From assembly GCF_019059575.1 (NCBI RefSeq), contig NW_024881854.1, positions 496,001 through 560,000 on the forward strand: 64,000 nucleotides of DNA, in the 5' to 3' direction. Below the pieces are notes generated by a model. The model had not been told where the DNA came from, did not search any database, and was given only the letters and a program-made list of their open reading frames with translations. This DNA is from Amphibalanus amphitrite. Lineage: Eukaryota; Arthropoda; Thecostraca; Balanomorpha; Balanidae. The position numbers and the translations under genes are program-made. Positions 19,033 to 30,510 of the stretch are shown in pieces (the first letter of the stretch is position 1; each line of letters starts with the position of its first letter).

Positions 19033-19175
19033 TATCGCGAGATCTCGTTGAGAGCAATCCGTTGGTCTTTTCCGCTAAGCTCTATGACGCTCCGTTTTCA
19101 AACGCCAGGGGGGTCGCACCCCCCCCCCCCTACATGGGCGAAGGTGGCAAAACACCGTTTACGGGCGAGGGTTAA

Positions 19176-19491
19176 TTTGCAATTAATGTATCGTTACCAG
19201 CTCAAAACAAGGTAATCATATCGAAAGCTGAGCTTTCTAATAGCCAATCAATGTTAAACACGATTACTTTATAAAAATGTTGAGGTGTAGCAAGCGATTG
19301 TCCAAAGTTGTCCAAAGCCTGCTGTCATTATCCAACCGAATTCCGAATTGGACATTGGACAAAATCGGAATTCCGAAGATTCAAGTTCCGATTGACACCA
19401 CTACTCCGAACGGAGCGGGATTGTGGCTCTGATGGCCGGGATTTGTAGTAATCTTAGTACGAGTATGGCGGCGAAAACCACCGTCGGATAA
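19176..19491. other. Intergenic stretch, no gene seen
   Basis: TGTCCAA words and CGGAATTCCG-like short palindromes occur (19290-19390). Nothing coding is recognised. Confidence 0.4.
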
Positions 19492-20448
19492 TTAACCCTA
19501 GAACGCCTAGGGGGGGGGGGGGGTTGTATCAACCCCCCCCCCCCTGAGGTTTTTTCGAAGTGCACGCTAAACGGCTTGTCGTAGCGGGCTGAAATTTTCA
19601 ATACCCTCTGGGGCAACCTTTGCGCATCTTTTGCCGAAAAAAAATTGATCGGGTCATGTCAGGTCACGGAGTTATGACGTCATAAGAGGTACAGCCTCCG
19701 GCCGGATTTTCACAAACTGAGTGCCAACGCCCGAGGTTTCCTGCCGGTGGTACGGACATCGGTTGATGGATCGTGATGAAACTTCCCATGCATGTTGGGG
19801 CAAGTATTGGCTATCATATGGTATAAAAAATTTGACCGGGTCAGGTCAGGTCACGGAGCTATGACGTCACAAGAGGAACAGCGTCCGGTACTATTTTTGA
19901 AAAGCGCCCGAACCACTATTTTGCTAATTCTTGTCACCTCAATGGGAATATGCAGCAATATTAGCTTCTATAGGGAGCAAATGGACCTCCCAAATCCAAA
20001 AATACAATCAGATTTCAAAAATTTTAATTTTGATTTTTCGAATTTCTGCCGCCGACTGTGACCTTTCCGACTTCCGGCGCTCCCAACGCGCCATTTTTAG
20101 AGCTAGGGAAACGAAATACATACCAAACGATAGAGAATTGATCAAGGAACACGATAGTGAAGGTTTCAAGTCGATATCTCCCACCGTTTTGCCGCAATCG
20201 CCGCCGAAAGTTGAAAAAAAGTATATTTTTCCGAAAATTTGACCTTTGACCGGTCAAAAGTAGGTCAAATGTTGACCTAGGACCAAAAAATATACCACCA
20301 ATCGCGAGATCTCGTTGAGAGCAATCCGTTGGTTTTTCCGCTAAGCTCTACGACCTTCCGTTTCGAAACGCCAGGGGGGGGGGTCGTAACAACCCCCCCC
20401 CCCTGGTCGTTCGTGTTATGAGAAATGGCCTGGTCGTGCGAGGGTTAA
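19492..20448 (+). mobile_element. Family C TTAA element
   Basis: TTAA at 19492-19495 and 20445-20448. The left end is CCCTAGAACGCCTAGG, with long homopolymer G and C runs at both ends. It is closely similar to 5314-6255 and is a good reference copy. Confidence 0.85.
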
Positions 20449-20540
20449 CGTAATATGCTGGGCTTTTGCAGCGCTGGCATTAGTCAGTAACTGCTAATAA
20501 ATAACTCCATACCCTTTTGCATGATGATATAGAAGACTGT

Positions 20541-21449
20541 GAACCCTCGCCCGCACATGGGGTTCCCCCCCCCCCCCCCAGGTAGGCTTTCTGCTCTGCA
20601 CTCAATATCTTTAGAGCTAGAAGCCTGATTTTTCGTGTAGCTGCTCCTCTATCCTTTCTTGATGTCCACTGAAAATTTCAACTTTCAGGTTTCTGTTTTT
20701 TCGGAGATATGACTTTCTTTTTCAGGTCATGTCATGACCCAAATGACCAATTATTAACATCTTGCGTTGGCTATGGGCCTTATGAGCTTTTGACACCTTG
20801 CTTTCGGCCTTTTTTTTGCCAGTCTTACCTCCCACCTATCATGGAACATGTTGTTCGACGATGTACTGATGTCAAGGTCAGGGTCTAGGTCAACCTAGGT
20901 CATCTAAAATAATTGCGTTAGGCAAGTTGAATTTGCTTTTCGTGAATTTTTTGACTGTATTTTTGGTAAAAGCTTCTCAGATTATGATTTCATGTAGGTA
21001 ATATGGACACATAAACAATCGGTGCACACATCAGTATACACACAGACACACACAGACATACAAACACATATCATTGACCTTGACCTAGCTTGACCTGAAA
21101 TGACCTCAGCCGCAAAAACCTGGTCGGGAAGTGTGACAAAGAGGTTCTAGCTGGCTTGGTACCAGAAAACGGCATCGTCATCGGTATATGATAAGCAGCG
21201 CACTTGATATCCAACGGTGACCCAAAACAGGAACATTTTTTAGTTTAACCTGACCTGGAAGGTCAATGACTGACCTGAGAAGGTAAAACTGGGTATCATT
21301 GTATTCGTCTCTTCCCAAAGAATCTTTTTGGTCTTTACCGCGAAGCTCTATCTTCAACAGGAACGAAATGGCGCGGGGGGGGGGGTGGTGGTGGCAACCC
21401 CCCATGTGCGTTCTAGGATGGTAAAATGGCATGTGCGGGCGAGGGTTAA
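20541..21449 (+). mobile_element. Family I TTAA element
   Basis: The left end reads TGAACCCTCGCCCGCACATG (TTAA decayed to TGAA); the right end TTAA is 21446-21449 with tip CGCACATG and an inner copy 27 bp in. The right 170 bp resembles the right end of family B. The rest of the core is its own. Confidence 0.7.
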
Positions 21450-21450
21450 A

Positions 21451-23043
21451 TTAACCCTCGCCCATATAGTGCGGGGAGGGGGGAGGCGTCGAACGGACCC
21501 CTACTGCCATCGGTTTTTCGCGAATAACTTTCGTAAAAAGCGGCCGATCGCAACGAAACTTTCAGTACCTCGCGTTAACCCGCGAGTTGCTGGGGGGGGG
21601 GGGAGGGGCGTGAAACGCCCCCCCACTTTTTTCGCCGCGCTATAGCATAAACACAATTTGGATACCTGTAGGGAATTGATTGAAGTTTCTTATGACAAAG
21701 TTTCAAAAAATCGGACGAAGCTTTTTTGAGATATCGAGGTTTTAGTGACGTAATAATTTCTGAGTTTTCGACCAAAAACGGCATATGTTAAAAAAACATA
21801 AAATCACAGATAAGACATACAAACATGCCGTAAACGCCATGAGACTGCCAATACCATGAACAATCAAATGGCTATCTTCGATTTTTGATTATCGTTCCGC
21901 ATTTTCCAAAATCTTGAACTGAATCTTGGCAATTTCTCGTGACTACTTCACGACCATGATACATGCATTTCTTCAATTTAACTTTTTGAACCAAACACGT
22001 ACGCATATGATAAGATTAATGCCACCATCGTGTTCTACGTCCAAAATTACCCCTAAAACATGTGTCACAGGCTGCGAATATCAGTTTTGATTTTCGGGGA
22101 TATGTGCCTACCTGGTAGACCTGACCTTGACCCTGACCTATGCTTGACTGACTCTTACACGGATCTGACACTCTTTTAGGCCTTATATAAAGGATTGTGC
22201 ACCGTTGTGACAGAAATTATGACGAGAGGCGCCCATTGCGAGGTTCTGAAGTCCATGCTACTGAAAACCCGATTTCAGGGGTTTGACCTGACCTTGACCC
22301 GACCTGTGAACTCAAAATTCAACTTAGAAGTACTCATCTGAAGCGTCACGTCGCGTTCTTTCGTTTGCCGCCTCGTGCGTTTCGCTGCGCCTATTGGTTC
22401 TCGAGTTATCGGCTGGGGGCGTTTATTCCCCCCCCCCCCCAGCAAACGGTGGATGGCAAAATACCCCAACAACTGCCGGGATAATCAATTTTACACCTAC
22501 CCTAAACATTTCATCACCCTGACCCATATGACCTTTGACCTGTGACCTTTTTCTCGAGGCCATGTTTGGCCGGAATCGCGATTCGGCGTATGTCGGCTTG
22601 CATTAGCCGCGCGTTTGCAGTTTTTTTTTCGTGGTTTGCAGCGTTCAAACATGCGAAAAGATAGTAGTCCCATGCATTAGGGCGGGTGTCAAGGTGACCT
22701 GAAGGTCAGGTCAGGTGATTAATTTTATAATGACCTCGATTCCTTTTTTGAGTTTTACATGTTACTAGGCTAGTTTTGGAGCTGAATTCAAATTTAGCAA
22801 CCCTTTGATTGAACATTTACGAAGTACTTGTTGTACCTTCGTAGCATGTTACGAAGCTGTCAGAGGCCGTTGACACATAGGTACTAGGAATACCCGGCAG
22901 GACCCCTACTGGTTGACCTGACCTTACCCGACCTGGCCTAAATGCATGAAGACATCATTTGTGATCAAAGCTAACCGATGATATTCGTGATCAGCACCCC
23001 GAAAACCCCCATAGCAGCCACACTTCACGACGTTCTAACACGT
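21451..23043 (+). mobile_element. Family B element split by family J
   Basis: The left end TTAA is 21451-21454. The B sequence breaks at 21575, resumes at 22485 and runs to about 23043, where the right end is lost. The pieces align in order with 18152-19032. Confidence 0.7.
21575..22484 (+). mobile_element. Family J TTAA element
   Basis: TTAA at 21575-21578 on the left and ATAA (decayed) at 22481-22484 on the right. The tip is GAGTTGCTGGGG, with an inner copy about 27 bp inside the right end. The B copy at 23118 shows the target as CGCGTTAATCAATTTTAC. The core is A/T-rich and unlike the other families. Confidence 0.7.
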
Positions 23044-23117
23044 TACGGTCCAAACTCCATAGAGAAGCGGACATACGAATCTTCGAGAGTTAGGCGACGA
23101 AATACTCAACTTGATTG

Positions 23118-23929
23118 TTAACCCTCGCCCGTATTGGTGGTTTGTCAGCCGCGAACGTATAAAGGGGAGGGGGGGGGTCCGTTGGACTCCCCTTGCCGTT
23201 TGGCCCCTGATTGAGCAAAGAGCTTCGCGAAAAAAAACGAGCGTGTTGCCCATGACGGGAGAAAGCCGATGATACCCAATTTTAAGGTCCTAGGTCATTA
23301 GTTCACCTTGCAGATCAAGTCAATGACCCAAAAGTCGGGAAAATCGGGACCTGTTAGAACATCGTAACACGTGGCTTCTTTGGGGTTGTTCGGGGTGATG
23401 ATCACCAATATCATGTCAGTTATGATCATAGAGGGTGTCTTCATACATTTAGGCCAGGTCTGGTCAGGTCAGGATAACCAGTAAGGGTTTTGCCGGGTAT
23501 TCATAGTAGGTGGCAACCGCCTCTGACAGATTCTTAACATGTTACGAAGGCAACAACCGAAATCATCAAAGGTCAATGACCTGACCTGACCTTCTGGTGA
23601 CATTGACACTCCCCCTAATGCATGGGAGGAACACGATATCCCATGTTTGAACGCTTGAAACCATGAAAAGACTGCAAACGCGCGGCTAATGCGAGCCGAC
23701 ATACGCCGAATCGCGATCTTGGCCAAACATTGTCTCGAAAATGAGGTCACTGGTCAAAGGTCATTGGGATCAGGGTCATGAATTTTATTAGGGTAGGTGT
23801 AAAATTGATTAACGCGAGGCCCGCGAGGGTACTGAAAGTTTCGTCGCGATCGGCCGTTTATTACGCGAGTTATTCGCGAAAAGCCAAGGGGGGTCCGTTC
23901 GACCCCCCACCAATACGGACGAGGGTTAA
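23118..23929 (-). mobile_element. Family B element
   Basis: TTAA at 23118-23121 and 23926-23929. The ends CCCTCGCCCGTATTGGTGG and CCACCAATACGGACGAGGG are long inverted repeats. The left end on this strand has an inner CGTAT copy 26 bp in. A perfect IR1 half-site pair lies at 23570-23582. Confidence 0.8.
23570..23582. promoter_or_regulatory. Perfect IR1 nuclear-receptor site in family B
   Basis: AGGTCA-A-TGACCT, the second perfect 1-bp-spaced inverted half-site pair found in a B copy. Confidence 0.4.
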
Positions 23930-23932
23930 GAC

Positions 23933-25138
23933 TTAACCCGCGCCCTGCTGGGGGGGGGGGGTGTTTGAACACCCCACCATTTGTGGTTTTTCGCGAATAT
24001 CTCAAAAACGGCGGCGCGGAGCGCCGCCGTTTTTGGTACACCTTATCATACATCAATTCTACACATGTTGTGAAAATTTCAGACCAAGGTCATTCAAGGT
24101 CAGGTCACCAGGTCACTTGAAGTGACCTCACCTCATAAAAACTTTCAATGTCTGTCATAGCTACACCGAGTGACCGATCGCTTTGAAACTTTCAGCGATT
24201 GCTAAGAGCAATAGCATGTACAAAATGTATATCTCATAATTTTGATATCGATGACCTAACGTCAGGTCAATTTTGCGACCTCCCCATTTTAAGTCAATGG
24301 GAGAAAATTGAAATGCGCCTCTTTTGGATGAAAGACATTATAAACACTCCCAAACACCGAATTACAAGTGGTTTATACACACTGAACATGAAAATGGTGT
24401 CCGTGACTCTTGTTTATGCCCTGAGGTCATCTTAGGTCACGAATGGTATCTAACAGTTTTTCGCCAATAACTTTTGATAGAGGCATGCTAGAGCGATGAA
24501 AACGCCTTAGATGTGTTCAGCTCGACGATACGGAACGACTGATATGCAACATGACCCTTTCCGGTCAGGTCATGACCTTGACCTGAGGTCAAATTTTCAA
24601 GTTGACCTTTCAAGGTCAAGTTATAGTTCATTCGATGAGTCTTGACGAGAGGAACACGATGCCGGTAAAAGTAAGCTCGTACAAGGTTTGGGTCAAAAGT
24701 TATTGCAGAAAAAAGTGTTTTCGAAAAAATCGACTATTTTTGCAGTTTTTGCCCCCTGCAGGCAAAACCGTTGACGTTAGGTCAAATCTGAGAAAATTAC
24801 TCAGAAAGGGCGTTAATAGGGCTATCGAATGCGCTTTTCCGCGGAGCTGTAGCTCTATTGGTTCCCGAGTTATGCGTTGGCTTCTTGGAAATTTTCGACA
24901 TTCGACCTGGAAATCGGCGAAATTTTGCCTTAAATGACTTCTGGTGACCTGACCTTTGACCTGACCAAAAAATTGACCGAAGTGATTTCGTCATTATTTT
25001 TGACGCTCTTTCGAACGCCGCCTTCCGCGTATCGCTACGTGGCCCAGGAGCCGACTTACAAGGGGGGGGGGGTGTTCAAACACCCCCCCCCCCCAGCAGG
25101 GCGTGGAAATCCAGGACCCCCAGCAGGGCGCGGGTTAA
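23933..25138 (-). mobile_element. Family A TTAA element
   Basis: TTAA at 23933-23936 and 25135-25138. The single tip and GC palindrome are at the left, the double tip at the right (minus orientation). It starts only 3 bp after the preceding B element ends. Confidence 0.85.
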
Positions 25139-25707
25139 GATATGATCATTTTGTGAATGTTGGGCAAAGCCTGACCACTACTGGGGCATTCCTGGACTCT
25201 ACTGGGGCATTTGCCCCAGTAGAGTCAAGGAATTAGGTGCAGTAGGGGCATTTGCCCCAGTATGTTAGCCGAGGCCCTGTTATGTTACACGCCGTGTGAT
25301 TTATTTATTAGTTCAGTTATAATTCCTGAGAAGTCGTCTATCCCGGGGGGAGGGGGGGTGTAAATAAGGGCAAATACGAGCTACGAGTCGCCAGGTAGAA
25401 ATAATTTTGATACAGTTGATCGTCTGTTAAATCAATGTGCATCAACCAGATGTCTCAGTCTCGAGACCAACCGACTTGGTCTCGAGAAACAGGTCACAAA
25501 TTAAGGCCAGCTGGATCAGCAGCATGAAATGTTAGGGCATAAGTGTAATTTCAACTTCAGGCTACTGAAAGTTTCGTCGTGATTTCCCTTTTTTACGCGA
25601 ATTAGTTATTTGTCAAAAACTGATTGGGTTCACCTGACCGCTCCCTCTCAATCTAGGTGCGAGTTTTATGTATGAGCCTTCAACGTTATTCTCGTTTGCT
25701 TTTGCAG
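25139..25707. other. Intron upstream of the LRR exon
   Basis: No gene is seen. The stretch contains GGGGCATTTGCCCC palindromes (25195-25226 and about 25243-25260) and a G-rich run near 25350. It precedes the acceptor at 25707. Confidence 0.4.
25195..25226. repeat. Perfect 15-bp inverted repeat with 2-base loop
   Basis: GACTCTACTGGGGCA pairs with TGCCCCAGTAGAGTC around TT. A partial copy of its centre follows within 20 bp. Confidence 0.7.
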
Positions 25708-26009
25708 TCAATCTACAGAAACCAGCATCAACGACACAGCACAGAGAGGGCTCCAGTGGCCGGCGGCCAGTGACGTCTCGATGCCGACATCGAGCCAATC
25801 ACCTGCGGCCAGTGTAGTCACGGTCCAGAAGGAGGAACTCTCGACTGTGAAGCAGTTCACATTTCCACCGGGTCATAGCGAGAAGCAGGTGATAATGGTT
25901 TTGGAGTCCCTCCGAACCTTGGAGGAGCTCACAGTCTCCATTCCTCCTGACTCGACGGGACGGTGGCTGCAGCTGCTGCCGCCGTCCTTGAGGCGCCTGG
26001 ACGTTTACG
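25708..26009 (+). CDS. Leucine-rich-repeat protein, internal exon 1
   Basis: The acceptor TTTGCTTTTGCAG ends at 25707 and the donor GTGAGA starts at 26010. In the open frame the exon begins with one base completing a codon from upstream and ends with one leftover base. It encodes a Ser/Gln-rich lead-in and then LRR-like sequence (SLRTLEELTVSIPPDS, and LLPPSLRRLDVYG). The leftover G joins the GA that opens the exon at 27604, keeping the frame. LRR proteins of this kind often pair with F-box or similar domains; none is in view. A methionine at 25781 lies inside the exon but is not needed as a start. Confidence 0.65.
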
Positions 26010-26145
26010 GTGAGATGTCATCGATGAAACTTGTACCTAATCACACTGCTGTGTGGTGAGGACAGCGCTTAGTAGTAGGTATTGCGATTGCAGCCATGCA
26101 TGTGGGCTGTAATGTTTAGCCGGTCCGATACCATATGCAATAATA

Positions 26146-27162
26146 TTAACCCGCGCACCGACGGGGGGGGCGGATATCCGCCCCCCCCCCTGAGGTTTTT
26201 CGCGGATAGCGGGAAAACCGCGGCGCGTAGCGCCGCGAAATTTGGTATGACTATAACCTCATCAATTTTACACATGGTGTGCAAGTTTGAACCTCCTAAC
26301 TTTTAAGGTCAGGTCACCAGGTCACTTTGAATGACCCAACCTCAAGTCACTTTTTTGCAACTTTGTCACCGTGCCAGAGCTACAGTAGATGTCGGAGGCC
26401 TTTGAAAGTCGCAGGATGTTATTAGGTCATCAGTAGCTACAATTTGTATATCTCGGAATTTTGATGTCGGTGACCTAAGGTCAGGTCAATTTCGCGACCT
26501 CCCCATTATAAGTCAATGGGGGAAAAATCAACTCCCTGTTTTTACCACTAAAACGGGTCGGAATGGCCCCATATACCATACATGACTTCACATACGATCA
26601 ACCTTCACTACCTTGAGGTCTGTTTTGCTGTTGGGCAGCTGTAAGGTCATGTGACGTCATCAAAGGTCACCAAAGGTTTTTTGCCAATAACTCCTTACAG
26701 GCACAAGATACAGCCGCGCGGATGGTCTCATTGTGTTCAGCTCGTCAAGACGCATCGAATGATATACATGATGACCTCGAGGTCACGTGACCTGAGGTCA
26801 ACCTTTGACCTTGACCTTTCGAGGTCAACATATATATCATTCGATGCGGATTGACGAGAGGATCACGATGATGCCCTTAGTTTGTTCCTATCTTGACTAC
26901 TTCGAAAGTTATTCGAGAAAAACCCTCTCCATATCTAGCGCCGCCATTTTGACTTTTTCGACCCCTGTGACGTCATCTTTGACCTGACCTGAAAATGACC
27001 TTAGTAAAAATTGTAGACCTTGTCCGTGCGTATCCGATGCCGTTTACCGCTTGTCGCTATCTTGCTTCGTTCTCGAGATCTCAGGGGGGGGCGGTCATCC
27101 GCCCCCCCCCCCCCCCCCGTCGGTACTAAGTTGGCGCAGACCCCCGTCGGTGCGCGGGTTAA
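26146..27162 (+). mobile_element. Family H TTAA element, reference copy
   Basis: TTAA at 26146-26149 and 27159-27162, in the LRR gene intron. The left tip is GCACCGACGGGG with a perfect GGGCGGATATCCGCCC hairpin and a GC palindrome (about 26217-26238). The right end carries the tip twice, 27 bp apart. The core has a central inverted repeat (26752-26766 with 26833-26847) enclosing alternating AGGTCA and TGACCT sites. Confidence 0.85.
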
Positions 27163-27603
27163 TTAATCTACATACAAAAACAGTGTTTTAGCGGGCAGTG
27201 GCATCATCACAGAAAAATGTGTAATGCGTATTCACTGTAACTCTTGTCAAAATTATGATAGACGTTGTTTTGAAGACCACATGCTCTACAAATGATCATA
27301 CGAAACAGACGCCTAATGTTGATCATTACCTGACATCCAATACAGAGAGTTTTGACAGCATCGTCGATAGTGTTCAATCTCTATTGTTCATAGTTCATGG
27401 TCCATGCTGAGCTATGTAGGTACAACAATATGTGTGCTTGTATACAACAGACATTGCCAAACTCATTCCTATCAGTGACGAGTCGGCTGTGTTGGTGTCA
27501 GTATCGGCTGTTTCATTGTTACATACCATAGTATCAGCGGCCTCCCATCCCGGCGGCAGCTCCGTCCGACTGCAGTCAGCTGACACAGCTCTCTCTCCGA
27601 CAG

Positions 27604-27753
27604 GACCGGGGGAGACGGGGAAGCCGGCGAAACTGGCGAAGAGCAGACGGTCCGACCATGGGCTGGAGGTCGTCATACAACAGGCGGGAGATGACGTCAT
27701 CAACCAGCTAGCCAAGGAGCTGGGACCACGGGTTACCGCGCTGGTCATGTTCA
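27604..27753 (+). CDS. Leucine-rich-repeat protein, internal exon 2
   Basis: The acceptor CTCTCTCCGACAG ends at 27603 and the donor GTGAGT starts at 27754. The 150-bp exon takes one base from the previous exon and leaves one for the next; both joins preserve the frame. It encodes a Lys/Arg-rich segment and then EVVIQQAGDDVINQLAKELG followed by PRVTALVMF, an LRR-like alpha-beta pattern. The next exon, 14.4 kb downstream, opens with a cysteine-proline LRR start that completes the unit. Confidence 0.65.
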
Positions 27754-28454
27754 GTGAGTGGTGGTGACACGGACAGGTTATCGTTGTAAGTGGTTAGGTA
27801 TAGTGACGAACACCATATACCTAACTGATTATGGTAACACCGTTCAGGGAGAGGTGAAACAGGGACTGTGATCAGAGTAATAGTCATGTCAGATACTTTT
27901 TGCTGGTATATTTGGAATATTTTATGTAGGTATGTAAATGACAGATATGCCGGATGCGTCGATATTCATTTCCGTGGGGTGTGAGGAAGTGTTGTCGCCA
28001 ACATGGTGTTGGCGACCTGTGGTGAGTGCATAGGCGTAGGAACGTTTTCGAAAGTGGGGGGGCCAGGTTCACAGAGGTCCAAAACCTAACCTACCCCCAA
28101 AATCCAATTTCTCCTCGGATTTCGGCCACTTTCTTTTCACAAACATGCTCAGAGATAAAAAAAAATTGAGACAAAAACAAAAACAAAATTGGTTAAAATT
28201 TCAGGGAGACTCCCGTCCATAAACTCAAACTGATGGACGCGTTCCCCTGTCCTCCGCAGCCGTTGGCACCCATGCAAATTCCAGAGGCATCCAGCAACTT
28301 TTTCATTACGAGCAAGCGTGAAAAGTGCAAAGCGAGTCTTTTCAATATACCTATAAAAATCAGCATGAACGGCCCAGCTAGGCTCAACCAAACCTATAAC
28401 GTTTTTAGAGGTTTTATATCAGCTCAGCGACCACTGCAACTGGGCTGATTGACT

Positions 28455-30510
28455 ATCAGAGGCAGATGTGGGACTTTTAGAGGTCGGGCTGGGCCCTCAG
28501 AGGCCAGTTTAACCCTCGACGGCCCGGACCTATAGGTTTTCTACATACGCGCCGGCCGACGGGGCGGGGGCGGGTACGACCCCCTCGCCGTTTCGCCCCA
28601 GGTGGAGCTAGCAAGTCGCGGAAAAACGAGCGTCGAGCGTGTGCGCCGTTACAAGACGCAGAGATCGATACCCGATTTTAAGGTCCTAGGTCAACCGGTG
28701 ACCTCTGAGGTCAGGTCAAGTGTCTCAAGGCACGGTTCCGTTTTTAAATGAATAACTTAAAAAACGGCCGCAGAGCCGCGATTTTGCCAGCATCGTGTTC
28801 GCCTCTCTCAGGCGCGTCGAATGATATATACTTTTTGTTTGGGTGAGGTAAACTGAGGGTGTTGACCTCGGGTCACGGTCAGATCAGCGCCCCCCAGGTC
28901 ACGACATTGGTCGATTGAGCTCATGTCGCATATCATCCGATTCGGCAGGTCTTCCTGAGTCCATTGATGGCGTTCCCGACTCGCTAGCTCAATTTGATCG
29001 GTAGGTATTGACGTCAAACTAATATGACCCTTATAACTTCATAAATGACGTCGCGCAAGGTCAACATTGCAAAAGTGACGCATCGAACCTTGCAAGGAAA
29101 GCATGAAATCACGATTCGGTGTGCTTGAGATATTTGGAGATCGTTTCCGGCGCCAGAAAAAGTTTTCAGTTTATCCCCATTGACTTATACCTAATGGTGA
29201 GGTCACGAAAATGACCTGACCTCATATGAGTTGTGAGACTCCTAATGGATACTAGGTCCTCCAAAGTCCAAGGTTCATTTCCCTGTGAAATCTCCTCTGG
29301 CAGTGAGGGCGTTGCGAAGTTGCGACATCTGAAGACCGTGCAGAGGTTCACTTATGACCTCATGGGTCAGTGACCTGATCTGACCCGAAAATGCAGTTGG
29401 TGCCAAAAGATTCGGCTTGATTCAAAGGTCAGCTATGCAAAGCTTCAGCTCTCTATCGCCGGCGTGTTCGGAGCTATCGCGAAAAAAAAAACTATGGAGG
29501 GGCGGCACCCCCCCCCCCCATCGGCCGGCGAGGGTTAAGGCCCTCAGAGACCAGTACAGGGCCTGCAAAGGGCAGGATGAGACCTTTAGATGCCGACTTG
29601 GGCCATCAGAGGCTAATGTGGGTCCTTACAGGCCAGCATGGGCCCTCAGAGGTCAGTGTGGGACCCTAAAATGCCGGCATGGGCCGGGCCGGTGTTGGAC
29701 CCCAGAGGCCAGCAGAAGGCCCTCAAAACCCAAGATGAGTTTCAGAGGCCAGCATCGGGTCTTCAGAATCCAGTGCAAGGCCCTCAGAGGCCAATGCGGG
29801 TCCTTACAGGCCAGCATGGGCCCTTAGAGGTCAGTGTGGGGCCGTAACAGACCGCCATGGGCGGGACCAGGAACCTGGAGACCAGCGGAGGGCCCTCATA
29901 GGCCAAGGTAGGCCCTCAGAGGCCGATGCGGACCCTTAGAGACCGGCATAGGATCTTCAGAATCCAGTGAGGGTCCCTCAGAGCCCAGAGGTCAATGTGG
30001 GACCCTAAAATACCGGCATGGGCCGGTGTTGGACCCCTGAGACCAGCAGAAGACCCTCAAAAACCAAGATGGGCCTCAGAGACCGGCATCAGGTCTTCAG
30101 AATCCCGTGCAAGGCCCTCATAGGCTAATGTGGGTCCTTACAGGCCAGCATGGGCCCTTAGAGGTCAGTGTGGGGCCCTAACAGACCGGCATGGGCCGGC
30201 GTTGGACCCCTAAGGCCAAGATGGACCCTCAGAGGCCGATGCGGACCCTTAGAGGCCGGCATCGGGTCTTCAGAATTCAGTGCGGGACCCTCAGAGGCAC
30301 CTAAAGGTTAGTCTTGGGACCCCAGAGACAGAAATGAGGCCACCAGAGGCCGGTGTGATGCTCTCAGACGCCGGCTGGGCCCTTGAGGCCGGTTTAGGGG
30401 CCCTCAAATGAGGTCAATGTGGGTTCTCAGCGGTCAATGTGGGCGCTTGACCGCCACTGAAGGGCCCTCCGAGATCAATGTAGGACCCTCAAAGACTGGT
30501 TTGGGAGCTG
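28455..30510 (+). repeat. Minisatellite, unit about 25 bp, GGCCCTCAGAGGCCAG
   Basis: Dozens of degenerate units built on GGGCCCTCAGAGGCCAGCAT occupy 28455-28508 and 29539-30510. The G element at 28509-29538 splits the array. Open frames through it are repetitive and not taken as coding. Confidence 0.8.
28509..29538 (+). mobile_element. Family G TTAA element, copy 2
   Basis: TTAA at 28509-28512 and 29535-29538, inside the minisatellite. It follows 8680-9716 throughout with scattered differences and small indels. Confidence 0.8.

Larger units (their letters stand above)
17320..19175 (+). mobile_element. Family C TTAA element, split by a B element
   Basis: TTAA at 17320-17323 and 19172-19175. 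The left tip is CGCCCATGTAGGG; at the right CGCCCATGTAGG lies about 27 bp inside the outer CGCCCGTAAACGG. It contains a 93-bp GC-rich insert (17931-18023) and a B element (18152-19032). The remaining sequence follows 5314-6255. Confidence 0.75.

Noticed and set aside
28149-28391. Possible transposase fragment inside the hAT-like element
   Set aside because: Frames are open on both strands but no hAT motif (BED finger, dimerisation region) can be seen.
29417-29847. Open frames rich in Gly, Pro and Gln in the minisatellite
   Set aside because: Periodic with the 25-bp unit; no splice sites or conserved domains.
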